A DNA stretch of 64,000 nt. It comes from Turritopsis dohrnii (Eukaryota > Cnidaria > Hydrozoa > Anthoathecata > Oceaniidae). Of this stretch, positions 12,014 through 23,580 are shown piece after piece (position 1 is the stretch's first letter; each line of letters begins with the position of its first letter). The notes beneath the pieces are model-generated. The model did not search any database, was not told where the DNA came from, and saw only the letters and a program-made list of their open reading frames with translations. The stretch lies in contig BQMF02000044.1 in NCBI GenBank assembly GCA_027922465.2, forward strand, positions 744,001 to 808,000. Reading direction: 5' to 3'. The position numbers and the translations under genes were made by a program.

Positions 12014-13083
12014 TTAAAAGATTTGTTGTCTTGTTTTATTATATAAACATATACACATATTTTTTATATAAGAGACACTCATGAGTTTATTGACATAGAG
12101 ACTGACCAAACAAGAAGATGACATGGAAGTGGAAAACATGGAAAAATTTGAGGGAAACGTTTTTGATTGTTGATGTTAAATATTCTCGCTGTTGTTGAAA
12201 ATATGTTCATCAAGAGTTCAGCCTAACCATGTTTCTTAATTTTTCTCAGATCTCAGTCTCATGTTTCTTATAAATGTTTCTTATATCACGAAACGTGTAT
12301 TCGTATTATCAGTATCCGCACAATCATAATATATACAAGAAAAGAAACCTTATGAAGAAGTTGGAGTGAAATATGAAAAATGATTAGGAAATATACTCAT
12401 ACTGAAATATGTATTCTGCAGTTATCATTCTTCAGTTTTCTTATTATGTCTTCTTTCATGCTTACAGTTGTTTCAGCATGAAATTACAAACAGTCTGGCT
12501 GTCTCCCACATACTGATTATCAATGATGATGTTGAAAATCGTGCAGGTATGTGCACAGTATTTTAATTTCATGTAAACTATTTTTTGTTGGATAGTGTTC
12601 TCTTTGGTTATTTAACTCTACTGAAATAGGTCTTAAAATGTCATCATAGCTTTTCTCCCCTTGTTTAGGTAAGTAATCTTTTACCATCATAGACGTTTGT
12701 GCAATTTGGATGGGCTTTAACTATTGTTAAATTATCACTCTGGGAAGCACAAGACTTCCTTTAATCTTCCACAACAGCTGGTCATTTGCAGTGGCAGTTA
12801 CACATAGTGTTGCAACGTCATTTAATATTGGTCGTACTACCAAATCTTTGTAGTCAACATGAAAGTCTTTGCCCTTAAAATATATAACAGATCGTATATG
12901 AAATTTATATGTTTATATATCTTGGAAAAGTTGTAAATTATTATATATAGTTAATTTGAATTTATGAAGATATTTAGCAAAACAAATGTATATCACATTT
13001 CTAATAATTAGCATACCATATTTTCATGCAATGAGCTTCACCAATGACATAAAGCAGCAACTCTTTTTTGAAATGGAGGTGAA

Positions 13084-13466
13084 TTAAGGAGTTTTTGTCT
13101 GTAAGTATATACTAAGAAGTGCTTCTGGATGGGTAAACATCACTTCCACCACCTCTCCATTTCTGACTGCTGGAATTTCAATCTCACAACCAAGACCACC
13201 ATCACCAACACTGTTTACATAGTTCTGTTCAAATAACGATACAGTGTTTTCATGAGAACTAAGATATGGAAGCACCCCTACAACGATTCCTCTTTTCTCC
13301 AATGTTTTAATTTGATCTTATCGAGGGAACAGACCACAGTAGTAAAAACAGGTAAAGTTGATAATAATTGGTAGAACAATGACTTTCCAAAGCCAGTCGG
13401 AAGGGCAGCTAACACATTAATGCTTTCGTATAGATATAGCAAACATTGTACTTGTTGTGGTTTTAC
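13084..13466 (-). pseudogene. RecQ-like helicase fragment
   Basis: The minus-strand reading from about 13466 gives KPQQVQCLLYLY, then LAALPTGFGKSLLFYQLL. This is a Walker A motif (GFGKS) in the sequence context typical of superfamily 2 RecQ-like helicases. The frame then shifts near the start of LEKRGIVVGVLPY. The second piece (13302 to 13084) continues to EVVEVMFTHPEALLS, corresponding to the region around motif II. Only the first roughly 120 residues of a helicase core remain; there is no C-terminal RecA lobe, and the frame is broken at least once. It lies just inside the right arm of the 10806-13656 element, so it is probably element cargo rather than a host gene. Confidence 0.65.
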
Positions 13467-14169
13467 AGAAAACCCTTGTTTATTTACACGATTGTAATAA
13501 ACAAACCTGATCTGAAAGAATCGGGTTGTAATACTCGGGCCGTCGTAAATTTAAAAATTTCCAGAAATATGGGAAATTTTAATCGGCGTTCGCCAGGGTC
13601 TTCTTCGCCGCCCGTCCGTATATCGAAAAGGCAAGAAACCCTGGGTACGAGGTTGGGAGATTTCAAATTAAACTTTCATTTCTTCATTTTTTGTCTTTCT
13701 GGTTGCTATGGTTATCAAAACATCAGATGTTGTCGAACATTTTTGACTTTAATTAACGTTAAATTTAGAGAGTCTTAAACAACAGATTCTTCATCTTGGG
13801 TATCAGATGTAAATTTTGTCTTACACCTGACACAACTTAGCCAAAGTTTTAAGATCAGTAAATAAAATTGTTTGATCTATGTCTAAGCCATCATTGGCAT
13901 CTATAAATCTTTGGCAGCAAAATTGCTATAGCAACTTGCCCTCATTTGTAAAACTTGTACTATTTTTAATACCATTTGCCTAAATTTGTAATAAAAAAGC
14001 TGCCTGATTGTATAATAACTTTCATTTTTGCACTTTGTTGCTTCTTTACACTAAAGTGGCAAAAAAGAAATAATTCTTTGTTGAAGAAATGGAATCAAAA
14101 GATGTATTTATGGTATACCTACATAAACAATGAAAATGACTGTTCATGAATTTGACAACGCTAATAACG

Positions 14170-14860
14170 AATATTGATCCGAAAGGTTTTAGAGCTAAAG
14201 AGTTGTATCTTTTGGAATAAGGAAAGTCTCGAGAAAAAGTCTTAATTTAGTGATCGGTATGGATGTTCATTTAGCGTAAACGGAGAGGTCTCCACACAGA
14301 ACGTTAAAATGTACTTCCCTAACGGACAGGTACCAAATTTTTATTACGGCAAAAGGAATGAACACCAAAAGTTAAGTGTCTGGGCTGTTGTATCTGGAAA
14401 TGGAGCTGTAGCAGGGCTATAATTTTTTTGATGAAAATGTCGATGTCCGAACTTACTTGTCATTGATAAATAATTTTGTATTGCCAAACTTGGCGCAGTA
14501 TAATGGTATAATGTGGCCGTGTTAAATGCTGCCGACCATGATATTTGGTGGGTTTAAGATGGTGCAACTTGTCACGAACAAAGATTGTCAGGAGAAGAAC
14601 TTTGGAAGTGTTTCAAGATAGAGTTATTGCCCTAACTTGAGAGGTGGAGTGGCCCCCACGGTCACCAGAACTTACCCCATGTGATTTTTGCGGGGGTACA
14701 TGAAGAGTTTATACAACACCGGAAAAAGACGGATTGTTGATGCCTTTAATGAGCTAAAGCAAAATCAAAACATCGTAAGAAATACATTTGCTGAAATGGA
14801 AGCAAGAGCTCAGACATCTATATACTAATACGCGCTGTGCATCCAGTTTTTAACTTGGTA
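14170..14860 (+). pseudogene. Decayed Tc1/mariner-type transposase
   Basis: Fragments in several plus-strand frames match the IS630/Tc1/mariner pattern. Reading downstream there is a piece like GEVSTQNVKMYFPNGQVPNF, then LSVWAVVSGNGAV, then a QDGATCHE-like block (its Q codon is now a TAA stop, about 14555). WPPRSPELTPCDF is intact at about 14650-14688. The D of DGA and the RSPELTP...D block are the hallmark C-terminal half of the DDE/D domain. Frameshifts and stops interrupt it repeatedly and the N-terminal DNA-binding part is not visible. It is non-functional; the exact family is uncertain. Confidence 0.75.
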
Positions 14861-15199
14861 AGTGTGAAAAAAGACTGGGGACGAAATGTTTCTATGGAAA
14901 ATTCAATACGGTATCTTTAGAAAGTGAGTAACTGAGTGTACTGTGTGCACATCCACGATTAGTATATGCTCCTCCGTTTGGTTCTTTTTTGGTTTCGCAC
15001 TGAAAATCTGCCGAAAAACGTCAATGGAGAAGCGCGAGCAATGCAATGTTTTTCGTTCGAAATTGGTTAACGATCATTTTGTAGCAGTAAAAACAAAAAC
15101 AAAAAACTTCACGAACACGAAGATAGTTTTTTTTAAAACGAAGATCTTTAATTTTATTGTTTTAGTCGTTTTCGGAGAAAGATCGTATCGTAAAGATTG

Positions 15200-15990
15200 A
15201 ATTAACAAGTGTAAGTTTTGAGACTTTTTTCGTCTTTTTCCATTTAATTCATTTTTGACTGTTTGGTAGGCTGGAATTATACTCATGATAATTTAATAAC
15301 TTTTTCTATGTTTAATTTCCGATTTGGATAAGAAATCAAGTTTGTGTTTTGTTTTATTTTGCTTTCCTTTTTTGTTTGTGTGTATGTGTAGCATTTTGTT
15401 TATTATGATATGGTTTTCATTGCTCATGGAAATCTTCTTTTTTTAGTTTAAAATAATTACGAAAGAATTTAACAAGTCTAAATGCTTGAGTGTTTTGGTA
15501 AAGAACAGACTATTAAAATAACGAATGGTATCGAATCTTAGTGGATAAAAAAAGCAACATTATCAGGTATAATTCCGCATATCATTTACATGGCGTTTTT
15601 ATTCTTCTTCATAACATATCTTTTATTTCTTTTTTGACTGTTTGGTAGGCTGAAGCTAAACTCATGATCTTTTAATAAATATTCCCTGTTCCTACCCATA
15701 TGTTTGCTTCAAGTTTGCGTTCGTTCTTTTAGTTTGCTTTTGTTTGTGCGTATATGTAGCTAAATATGTTTTTATGATTAATAGAAATCTTCTTTTTTAG
15801 GTAAAATTAATTATGAAAGAATAAATAAATTCGACATTGTAATATGAAGGGTGTTTGGTAAAGAACTGACTAATGAAATAACGAATGCTATCGAATCTTA
15901 TTGGAGTAAAGAAGCAACGTTAGCAGGTATAATTCCGTTTATCATTCATATTTCCTTTGGCGTTTTTATTTTTCACTACACGCCAAGGCA
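15200..15990 (+). repeat. Tandem duplication of a ~370-bp unit
   Basis: Two imperfect units share the ordered words GACTGTTTGGTAGGCTG (15257 and 15636), GAAATCTTCTTTTTT, TTGGTAAAGAAC (about 15495 and 15856), ATCGAATCTTA and CAGGTATAATTCCG. The spacing is 360-380 bp. All three frames contain stops. Weaker relatives of the unit seem to recur at 26600-26830 and 29090-29270. Confidence 0.75.
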
Positions 15991-17160
15991 GCTTTGTTTA
16001 CCACCCATTATCATTAAAGACTGAAAGAACAAAATTCCCACCTATTGCCCTTTGCTATGCGCCATCTTAAACAAATACAGCAGCCACTTCATCCATCGTG
16101 ACATGAGGTTTTTTTTGTGTCTGTGTCAAAATCTACATTTTATGTTTCGTAATCACCTCTTTCTCTTTTCACGATGAACTGAAATCTTACGACATTTTAA
16201 TAATGACGTTAGATTAAAAAATAGTGCCGCCTCTGCGTAGCCTTACGTCAAATATATGTAGGAAAAACCGTTTAAAAAAAGTTAAATATTTCACTCCCTA
16301 AATTAGAAGTGGTATGCACAGCGCCGATTATGATAACTTTTTATTTCTATAAATGTTCGACACGGGTGTGAGCGATGCGTCGTTTTGAGAAATGCAACAG
16401 TAAAAAGTTTTTACACGGGATACTAGTGTTTACATAATCAAGTAGGTCATGTTGAAGGACATTGAATCTGGACGTGTGCACAGTGTTTTAAAATTTCTGA
16501 TGACAGTAATTTTTGTACTTCTTTTTGTAATTTTTGTACTTTTATGATTATGTTTGTGAAGATATGACATTGTTACAAGCGTTAATTGATTTTCAATAAA
16601 CAAATGATGCAAATCTGTGTGTCTTTCTTCAATAACTTTCCGAAGAATAGTCCTTTTCTTGAAAATTCTATGTCAATAGAAAGTACTGAAAAAGAGCTTT
16701 CTTTTAATGTAAGCTTCGCAATGGATTGAACGCTTGCGGACTAGTCATTCTGAGACAATCTATAGTGTACATAAAAATTCGTGTAATATTTGCACTGTGA
16801 ATTTTGAATCTTCAGAGACAGCTTATTGTGCCATAAATTGTTTGGACTTCAGAATATGCAGTACTCATTTAGAAAAGCAACATAATCTCTTGAGAAATCT
16901 CGTTGGTGATGTAGTGTAGACGTGTCATAGGAATGCGACCTGATCATGATTCAATTTTGGTACACATTAATAAATAAGTAAATTAATAATATACAACAAA
17001 AACCAAGAGACCTTTCACTTCTTTTTGTACTGCCGTCAATTCTAACGAACATGTAACGATGCATTTTTAAATATTTTGACACGATGACGAATTGACTGAA
17101 CAGTAAAACTCGCTAGCCATTATCTTCAAGATCGACAGCATACTATACAGCCACTGGATC
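15991..17160. other. Non-coding stretch
   Basis: I see no supported gene or element here. Short open frames at 16430-16612 and 16734-16919 show no recognisable domain. Confidence 0.5.
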
Positions 17161-17179
17161 TTTCTACATTCGTAAATAT

Positions 17180-17375
17180 CGCCATGACATAAATAGATGG
17201 TATAAATGGATGAAGAAAATGGATGAATGGTAAGTATGGTCACGGCCTTCCATCACGCCGGCCCCGCCCCCAGCAGCAGGTTTTTTGTAGTGGGGTGTAC
17301 ACCACTCCATGTCGCACCCACGCACCGAGGGTCCAGTCGTCCGTAGGCCTTCCATTGGTCAGGAACCTCGTGTAT
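17180..17375 (-). mobile_element. GC-rich retroelement-like fragment
   Basis: A sharply GC-rich block (about 17245-17375) stands out in the AT-rich surroundings. On the minus strand it is followed by a degenerate tail of CATCCATT/CATCTATT-like words (17190-17240). A GC-rich body plus short-repeat tail is typical of a 5'-truncated non-LTR retrotransposon or SINE, but I recognise no protein motif in it. Confidence 0.35.
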
Positions 17376-17439
17376 ATGTAACATCTAAACATCAACAAAA
17401 AATAAACAATCAACAAACACATAAATATTTTGAAAAATA

Positions 17440-17985
17440 GAACAAGATTCGCAAAAATGCGACTATATATTTCCCCAAAGTTGCGAAACTTAATTATACA
17501 TCATTATACATTATACATTGTTAAGAAAAATATACATCATTAAATACCATAAGAAAAATATACATCATCAAATAACTACAATGAATGGTATAACTACCAT
17601 CAATGTCATACTCTCAGATAAAAATGTTGTCCTTACTAAACAGGGTAGAATTGAATTTAATACCACAAAAGAACTTATTTTGAATTTATTAAGAAATGAA
17701 GATGTTCATGGTCAAATGATACGGTTTCTTTTATTAATTTTAAACAACTAAATATCAACAACTGCACCAATGTGTAAGGCGATTTTAGCAAAATAAACAT
17801 ATATGATCTTTATTGTTGCAGAAACTTGACATCCTTTATACCATAAAATCACAACAAAACAATGTAATGTAATGGAAGACACTTGCACTTGCTTTTTGTA
17901 ACTCAGATAAAACTGTCTTTCAAAATTATACAATCAAATTTACAAAAGAAGAAAAGAAAATTGTCAAACTTAATTTTAGTACTAC
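17440..17985 (+). repeat. Dispersed repeat P, copy 1
   Basis: It starts near AACAAGATTCGCAAAAATGC and recurs at 40335-40931 and, partly, at 59627-59905. Shared words include CAATGTGTAAGGC, ATAAACATA and AGAAAAGAAAATTGTC towards the right end (copies 1 and 2). No shared open frame survives, so it is an old element of unknown type. Confidence 0.75.
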
Positions 17986-18029
17986 AGTATATATAAGTAT
18001 TTAAAATACTACGAGGCAGATATATAAGC

Positions 18030-18170
18030 AAAAAGAGAATAACAAAAAGTTTCATTTTGATTTATAATTTAATTCAATATTTCGTCCTACATCCACAGAA
18101 CATCATCATGCATGACGAAATATTGTATTAAATTATAAATCAAAATGAAACTTCTCGTTATTCTCTTTTT
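18030..18170. repeat. 141-bp foldback
   Basis: AAAAAGAGAATAAC at the left and GTTATTCTCTTTTT at the right are inverted. Inside them TTCATTTTGATTTATAATTT is matched by its complement, as is CAATATTTCGTC. The loop is about 30 bp and contains CATCATCATGCAT. It is a miniature inverted-repeat element. The minus strand also has TGATGA, a 5-bp stem and GAAA in hammerhead-core order. Confidence 0.8.
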
Positions 18171-18936
18171 ACTAAAGCTTTACACACTGAAGAATATATA
18201 TCTTCAATGTTTAAAGCAAATAACTATCAAAAAGCAATCAAAAAATTTTGCCAGAAGAGTTATTTTCCAAAAAGAGATGGGCTTAAAGTGACAATTTATA
18301 AAATTAAATTCAAGTGTTCAGAATAAACATCTCTGTTCAAAAAAATATGTGCACACAAATTATTTATTATTTGATAAAAATGACCATTGTAAATCCTAAA
18401 TGAAAAAAAAAACAGATTTCTGTAGTGAAAATAGACTACATATCCATAACCAAATCACTAAAAAGCTGAAAGTAGACGTTTCGTGTTCTGGTTTGATTTA
18501 ATTTACAGTATAGGTGATCATGGAATTAATCCATAAGTAAATTTATGTTTCTGTTGTCAGATTAAATGAATATCCAGGGAAGCACATTTTCCGAGCAGAT
18601 ATTTGTGTCTCAATCTTGTCTGTTATTATACGTAATTGGTTTTCTGACGTTCTTATTGCATATACGACATCGCATTTTTACTTGCTGTTTTTGTAATGTA
18701 CTTTTTGAATTAACACTGGTTGTTCTCCACATAAAAAAGACTTCCTTTTATAGCGCTGTACGTGTGAATCATATGTGCTTTCAGTTCACATTATATCAGG
18801 ACGTAAAATGAAAATAAATCTTCTGCCTGTATTGATAATGAATTTTCGCCTTTGCACTAAAATCACAGCTTCAATGGTTTGCTGTTCCAAGCATTTAATT
18901 ACCAATCAATCATCATCTCAACAACAAAAACAAAAC
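18171..18936. other. Non-coding stretch
   Basis: The sequence is AT-rich with no gene, array or inverted repeat that I can support. The open frame at 18566-18811 is cysteine- and phenylalanine-rich with no known motif. Confidence 0.5.
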
Positions 18937-19230
18937 AACATTTTTCTGTTTTTACACGTTTCTTCAAAAGTTTTTACGAAACCTTTTAAGACAATACTGA
19001 ACTAAAATGATTTATTTCCATCATTTAAAGTTGAATTCCCTTGAATCATTTTAAAAGCTAGTGGAAAAATCAAAAATCTTCTACAGCCCATCCGCACTGA
19101 CTGAAAAAACATGGCGTTCTACTTGACTGTAGACTAGCCTCTATTCTTATCTACTTTGGCGGCTAGCCGAAAATTGCATTCTGAACCGCGGCTATAAAAG
19201 TGAACGGAGAAGATGAAGGAGAAGGAAACT
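18937..19230 (+). repeat. Dispersed repeat E, copy 1, with TATA box
   Basis: It resembles 62292-62600 in direct orientation. Shared ordered words are GAACTAAAA, TTTATTTCCATCATTTA, ACTGACTGAAAAAA, GTAGACTAGCCT or GAAGACTAGCCT, and GTGAACGGAGAAGA or ATGAACGGAGAAGA. This copy has TATAAAAG at 19193-19200, about 25 bp before a purine-rich GAAGATGAAGGAGAAGGAAA stretch. It could be the promoter and 5' leader of a dispersed element. Confidence 0.65.
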
Positions 19231-20116
19231 GCCGGTTTTAACATATATTTCGCCCTATGGGGAAATATATAAAAACATACCTTGTTGGTTCAGATTGAGA
19301 TTATTCGACTAATAGGAAAAACAAAGATTTAATGAAAGGTTGTAAAAAAATGAACTTGAAAACAGTATTCACATTAACAAAATGCAATTTTTGTGAGTTA
19401 CTTACAAAATACAGCTACTCCTGCTTGATTGTTGTTATCAGCCATTACTTAATTAATTAGATTAATACTCGATTCTGAAAAAAAATCGATAATCAGATTG
19501 TTAAGAACATATACTTCTTTTAGGAGTTGCAGTCAATACAATATGTCAATAAACGAATCAATGACAGCAGAACTTGATAAGATTTGGCTGGTTTGTTGCT
19601 TTATGGTAAATGTTTGCCACAACTAGTACCTGATAAAGATTACTGAAGTGTGCTAAAAATCATAAATATTTCCAGATGTAAAAACACTAAAACGAATGCA
19701 CTGTATACATTCAGCGTCTTACTTTAAAATGTGAAAACTTTATCCATCATAAACACAAAAAAGATGCCCTTACGGGCAGAAAGATTTCTTCAAAATCAGC
19801 TGAAGTATGAAAATGGAAGACTAACAATAACATTCTTGAAACTTGAAAGATTTTGCATGATTGAACAATACAATACAATAAAATACAATACAACATTGAC
19901 TGCTGCTCAGTGTAGACTGCACACAACAGGTGGGGATTGTGACACACAAAGTAAAATGAGCTTTGTTATTGAAATTTTGAAGTTAAATATGTTCAAACAG
20001 CTGGCCAAAGGTATGCTACCAGTGAAAATTTTCATGAATAAATGATTTGAAATTATATGATGACTCTTTTGAATGTTTGAATGAGAGTGATAAATGTAAA
20101 AAGTACTCTTATATAC
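19231..20116. other. Non-coding stretch
   Basis: No supported gene is present. An open frame at 19731-20045 lacks an ATG start, covers an ATACAATACAAT simple repeat and shows no domain. Confidence 0.5.
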
Positions 20117-20118
20117 AG

Positions 20119-22170
20119 CACTGACAGTTTTAAAAGTGTCAAATGACACCTTAAAAGGAGTCATTCTACGGTGCCTAAAACGACACCTTTAAAGGAGTCA
20201 TTATTACTCCTAAAAGGGAGTCATTCAAGAGAGTCAAGTGACTCTTTCAAGGGAGTCATGATTTAATGACTCCTTTAAGAGAGTCAAAATATGACTCCCT
20301 TCGGTGCCTAAATTGACACCTTTAGGGGAGTCATAGTATAATGACTCAATGACTCCTTTAAAGGTGTCGTTTTAGGCACCGAAGGGAGTCATCATACTTC
20401 GACTCTCTTAAAGGAGTTATCATATTTTGACTCTCTTAAAGGAATCATCATATTTTGACTATCTTAAAGGAATCATCATAATTTGACTCTCTAAAAGGAG
20501 TCATCTAGAGAAATAGAGTACAGGAAAGCAGCAGCAACATAAACATAATTATAGAAAAGTACATATTTTTGAATTATAGTGAACTCATAAATACATCGAC
20601 GCCATAATAGTATGTGGAACTTAAAAATTGTAAAATAAAACGCTTGGAGCAGATAAAGTCTCTTTCTCTCTCATGAGTCCTGATTATCCAAAGATTAGAT
20701 AAAAACTGGTAAATAATAGAGAGAATCTAAATTTAAAATGCTGACCTCAACTTCGCCATGATAAAAACTAAATCAGAAGTTAGATTTGAAAGAAACTTGG
20801 AGGATTGAAAAGTTTGAAAGTTTGAAGTTCATACTCGGAGGAAAACAGTTATAAACAGCAAAAAAAACAACATTCAAAACATTCAAAATTCATATTTCTT
20901 TCGTGCTGATCGACGGAGGCTCCGTCGTTGGGAAGTTTTTGAACGCTGTTGCTCCAGAAAACGAGAAACTCCTTTCGTAACTTTCAAGTTTGTGGTACTC
21001 GTAGTGGTTTGCTTCAGTTTGGTGTTCAGTTTAGTGGTTTGCTTCAGTTTGTCTTGTTGTTTTCCATTACCTCAAAGTCCTTATGAAAGATCTCACAAGT
21101 TAATTTGTTCACCGATTTGAACACTTCCAAAAACAGCCTCCTTTTCATTAGGCTTTCAATTCACTAACATCGACCATATTCTGTAATGATTCAAACCAAT
21201 TTCAAACACTTCTAAACTTTTTACTTTCTATTTTTTATACCTCTAAAGAAATCAATAAATTTTCTTTACTTTCCAGCTCAAACATAAACGTAAACATCAT
21301 ATACTTAATAAAAAATACTTTCTTCCTCTCTTCGTTTTCACTGAAATTTCGCTACCATTTCGCACTGAAAAACACAAAACCATGATTTGCCATAACTGTT
21401 TTAATGTTGAAGGTGATGTAAAACTTTCGCGAATAATAAGCCTTTTATATCAACAAATTCACCTTCGTATCACCAGTTCGTCGTGAATGAAAATGAAGAA
21501 TTTCGAAAAGAACGCCGTTGTTATAGTTTCTTCGATTTCGATTCGATTTCGAACACAAACACATACAGTTTAAGAGTATCTATAATCCCTGCGAGTGATC
21601 TTTAATACAGAACTCCAAAGCGCTCAGTTAAATTTAAATGTCAGATAAAGAAATAATGAACAGTAGAATTTCACCAGAGTAAATGTCGCTCAAATGTTTA
21701 CAAATATTAAAATTTATTTAAATCTATCACTCTCTAAATAAAAATGGAATGCAACAATCATTGAACGTCCACAACAATCATTGAACGTCCACAACAATCA
21801 TTGGACGTCCACAACAATCATTGAACATCCACAACAATCATTGAACGTCCACAACAATCATTGAACGTCCACAACAATCATTGAACGTCCACAATAATCA
21901 TTGAACGCAAATGAAGGAGTCAAATGACTCCTTTTTGGTACTCATTTTAAATGACACCTTTTAGGGAGTCATTTTGACTCCTTTTAGGTACGCAAGGATT
22001 ACATGACTCCTTAAAGGAGTCAAAATGACTCCCACAAAAGGAGTCATTGCAAAATAATTTTAAATGACACCTTTTAAGGAGTCATTTTGACTCCTTAACG
22101 GAGTCATAAAGGAGTCTTTTCGCAAAGAGTATGTTTTAGGAGTCAATTGACTCCTTGAAATTTATCAGTG
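20119..22170. mobile_element. CACTG-ended element with GGAGTCA arrays
   Basis: The ends CACTGACAG... and ...TTTATCAGTG are inverted and flanked by AG (20117-20118 and 22171-22172), a 2-bp target duplication. Inside both ends (about 20130-20510 and 21910-22165) is an array of the word GGAGTCA/TGACTCC, with the variants GGTGTCA/TGACACC, in alternating orientation. The ends are therefore dense with small palindromes. The middle 1.2 kb has no recognisable gene, apart from a 20-bp minisatellite at 21752. CACTG ends, a short target duplication and subterminal repeats fit a non-autonomous CACTA/EnSpm-like element. Confidence 0.75.
21752..21907 (+). repeat. 20-bp minisatellite
   Basis: About seven and a half head-to-tail copies of the unit ACAACAATCATTGAACGTCC, with one G, one ACATCC and one AATAATC variant. 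It abuts the right subterminal array of the surrounding CACTG element. Confidence 0.9.
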
Positions 22171-22790
22171 AGTGTGTTTCGTAATGTTGGAAATGGAAAT
22201 TTTAAAGTTGTTTTTTAAATGAATATACCGAATTTCAAAATAATGTTTACATCAATGGAAAGCTATTTTCAAGCTCTTTCGGCTAGTATATTTTTGTGAA
22301 AATTGAAAAAGTGGGTTTTGAAAAAATAAGGAAAATGTCATCGAAAAATGTAATTAAATTTTTAATGGTTGATTAACACGTAGTTTAATTATACCGTGCT
22401 GATTGTTTCAAAGCGCTAAATCCATACAAAGTTTTATTAATTTTATGTTTGCGCTGAGACCCCCAAAATGATATTCAAAAACATAAAAGTTAAACGTTTT
22501 TCGTGAACACACAGCTTAAATTTGTTTATTGTTTTCCAAATTGCTGTCATTGCTTCAAAAAATCTTTTCTTTTCATTCACATCTTAATCGACCATTAAAA
22601 ATTTAATAACATTTTTCCAAGACATTTTCCTTATTTTTTCAAAAACCACTTCTTCATTTTTCACAAAAATATACTATCCGAAAGAACTTCCAAACGGCTC
22701 TCCAACGGTGTAAAAATTATTTTGAAATTCGGTATATTCATTTAAAAAAACAGCTTTAAAATTTCCATTTCCAACATTACGAAACACACT
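22171..22790. mobile_element. MITE with long inverted arms
   Basis: The left arm begins AGTGTGTTTCGTAATGTTGG and the right arm ends with its complement, CCAACATTACGAAACACACT. Pairing continues imperfectly for about 160-200 bp, including the words AATATACCGAATTTCAAAAT and AGCTCTTTCGG. There is no ORF. A single left arm recurs at 26424-26566. Its first two bases overlap the AG duplication of the element to its left. Confidence 0.85.
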
Positions 22791-23339
22791 GTATAATTAC
22801 ATTAACAATACCCAAATTACATATAAAAGAAATATGTGACATAGCAATTAACCCAAAATGACCCAATTTAATCTAACACAATAGAAGAAAAGTTTGTAAA
22901 AATTCTTTTAGAAATTCGAGAAAAGGTTGAATAATCTTGATAAGGCATGCCGAAAGTGTAATTGATACTATTGTAAAACTTTATTGCATATACAGTGTGT
23001 ATCACAATGTCTTATCCACCAACTTCCAAGGCGTATATTTCATTACATGTCTGATAAAATATTGTAAATTCTATATCACAAGAAAGAGCTTTTCATGCTC
23101 TATCCGTTAATATAAAATGTTTGCCAAAATATTTGTTCTTCGAAAAGATATTGAAGAAAAACTCAACGATTTGGCTCATTAAATTCTTAAAAGTCAATTA
23201 ACTCATTTTACAATGAAGGTCATTTGTAAACACAATAAAAAAATTAAAAATCATCACACAGTAAAAAAAAATTTATTGCCCCCGCAGCGAGCGTAAGCGA
23301 GCGAGGAGGCATAGTAGTTTCACGAGATAGGCGAATGTC
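22791..23339. other. Non-coding stretch
   Basis: AT-rich sequence without a gene. A short GC-rich palindromic word GCGAGCGTAAGCGAGCG lies at about 23287-23303, just outside the Harbinger element. Confidence 0.5.
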
Positions 23340-23580
23340 AGTTTCCGATTTTGTTCTTCATCATCGGCTGCGGTAACCGCGACGCTAAAGTGAAAGTTGC
23401 CGTCACGGTTACCGTTTTCGTACTTTCTAAATTCCGACAAAAAAAATCTTGGAACGGCAATCCTCCGAATATTTTTATGTAAACAAACAATTTCTTTCAA
23501 CATTTTATGAAAATGGATTTGAGGAAAAATAGATTGGCAATTGTCGAAGCCTATGGGGATCGATATCTCAATGACGAAGA

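Larger units (their letters stand above)
10806..13656. mobile_element. RecQ-carrying element with 86-bp TIRs
   Basis: About 86 bp starting CCAACCTCGTACCCAGGGTT (10806) recurs inverted at the right end (to 13656) with few mismatches. Both arms end near the word GAACGCCGATTAAAATT. GAGATTT lies directly outside both ends (10799-10805 and 13657-13663), a 7-bp target duplication. The 2.85-kb interior is AT-rich and holds one recognisable gene remnant, a RecQ-like helicase fragment on the minus strand, just inside the right arm. I see no DDE transposase, so it is probably a decayed or non-autonomous copy. Confidence 0.8.

Noticed and set aside
13446..13778. 110-codon plus-strand ORF at the right end of the RecQ-carrying element
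   Set aside because: It spans the inverted arm and the flank, so its frame crosses an insertion boundary and cannot be an original gene.
18566..18811. Membrane-like ORF with cysteines
   Set aside because: T-rich DNA easily gives Phe/Leu/Cys-rich frames; no conserved partner or domain.
21752..21907. Regular 20-bp repeats resembling a CRISPR array
   Set aside because: Units are directly contiguous without unique spacers, the DNA is animal, and there are no cas genes. It is a minisatellite.
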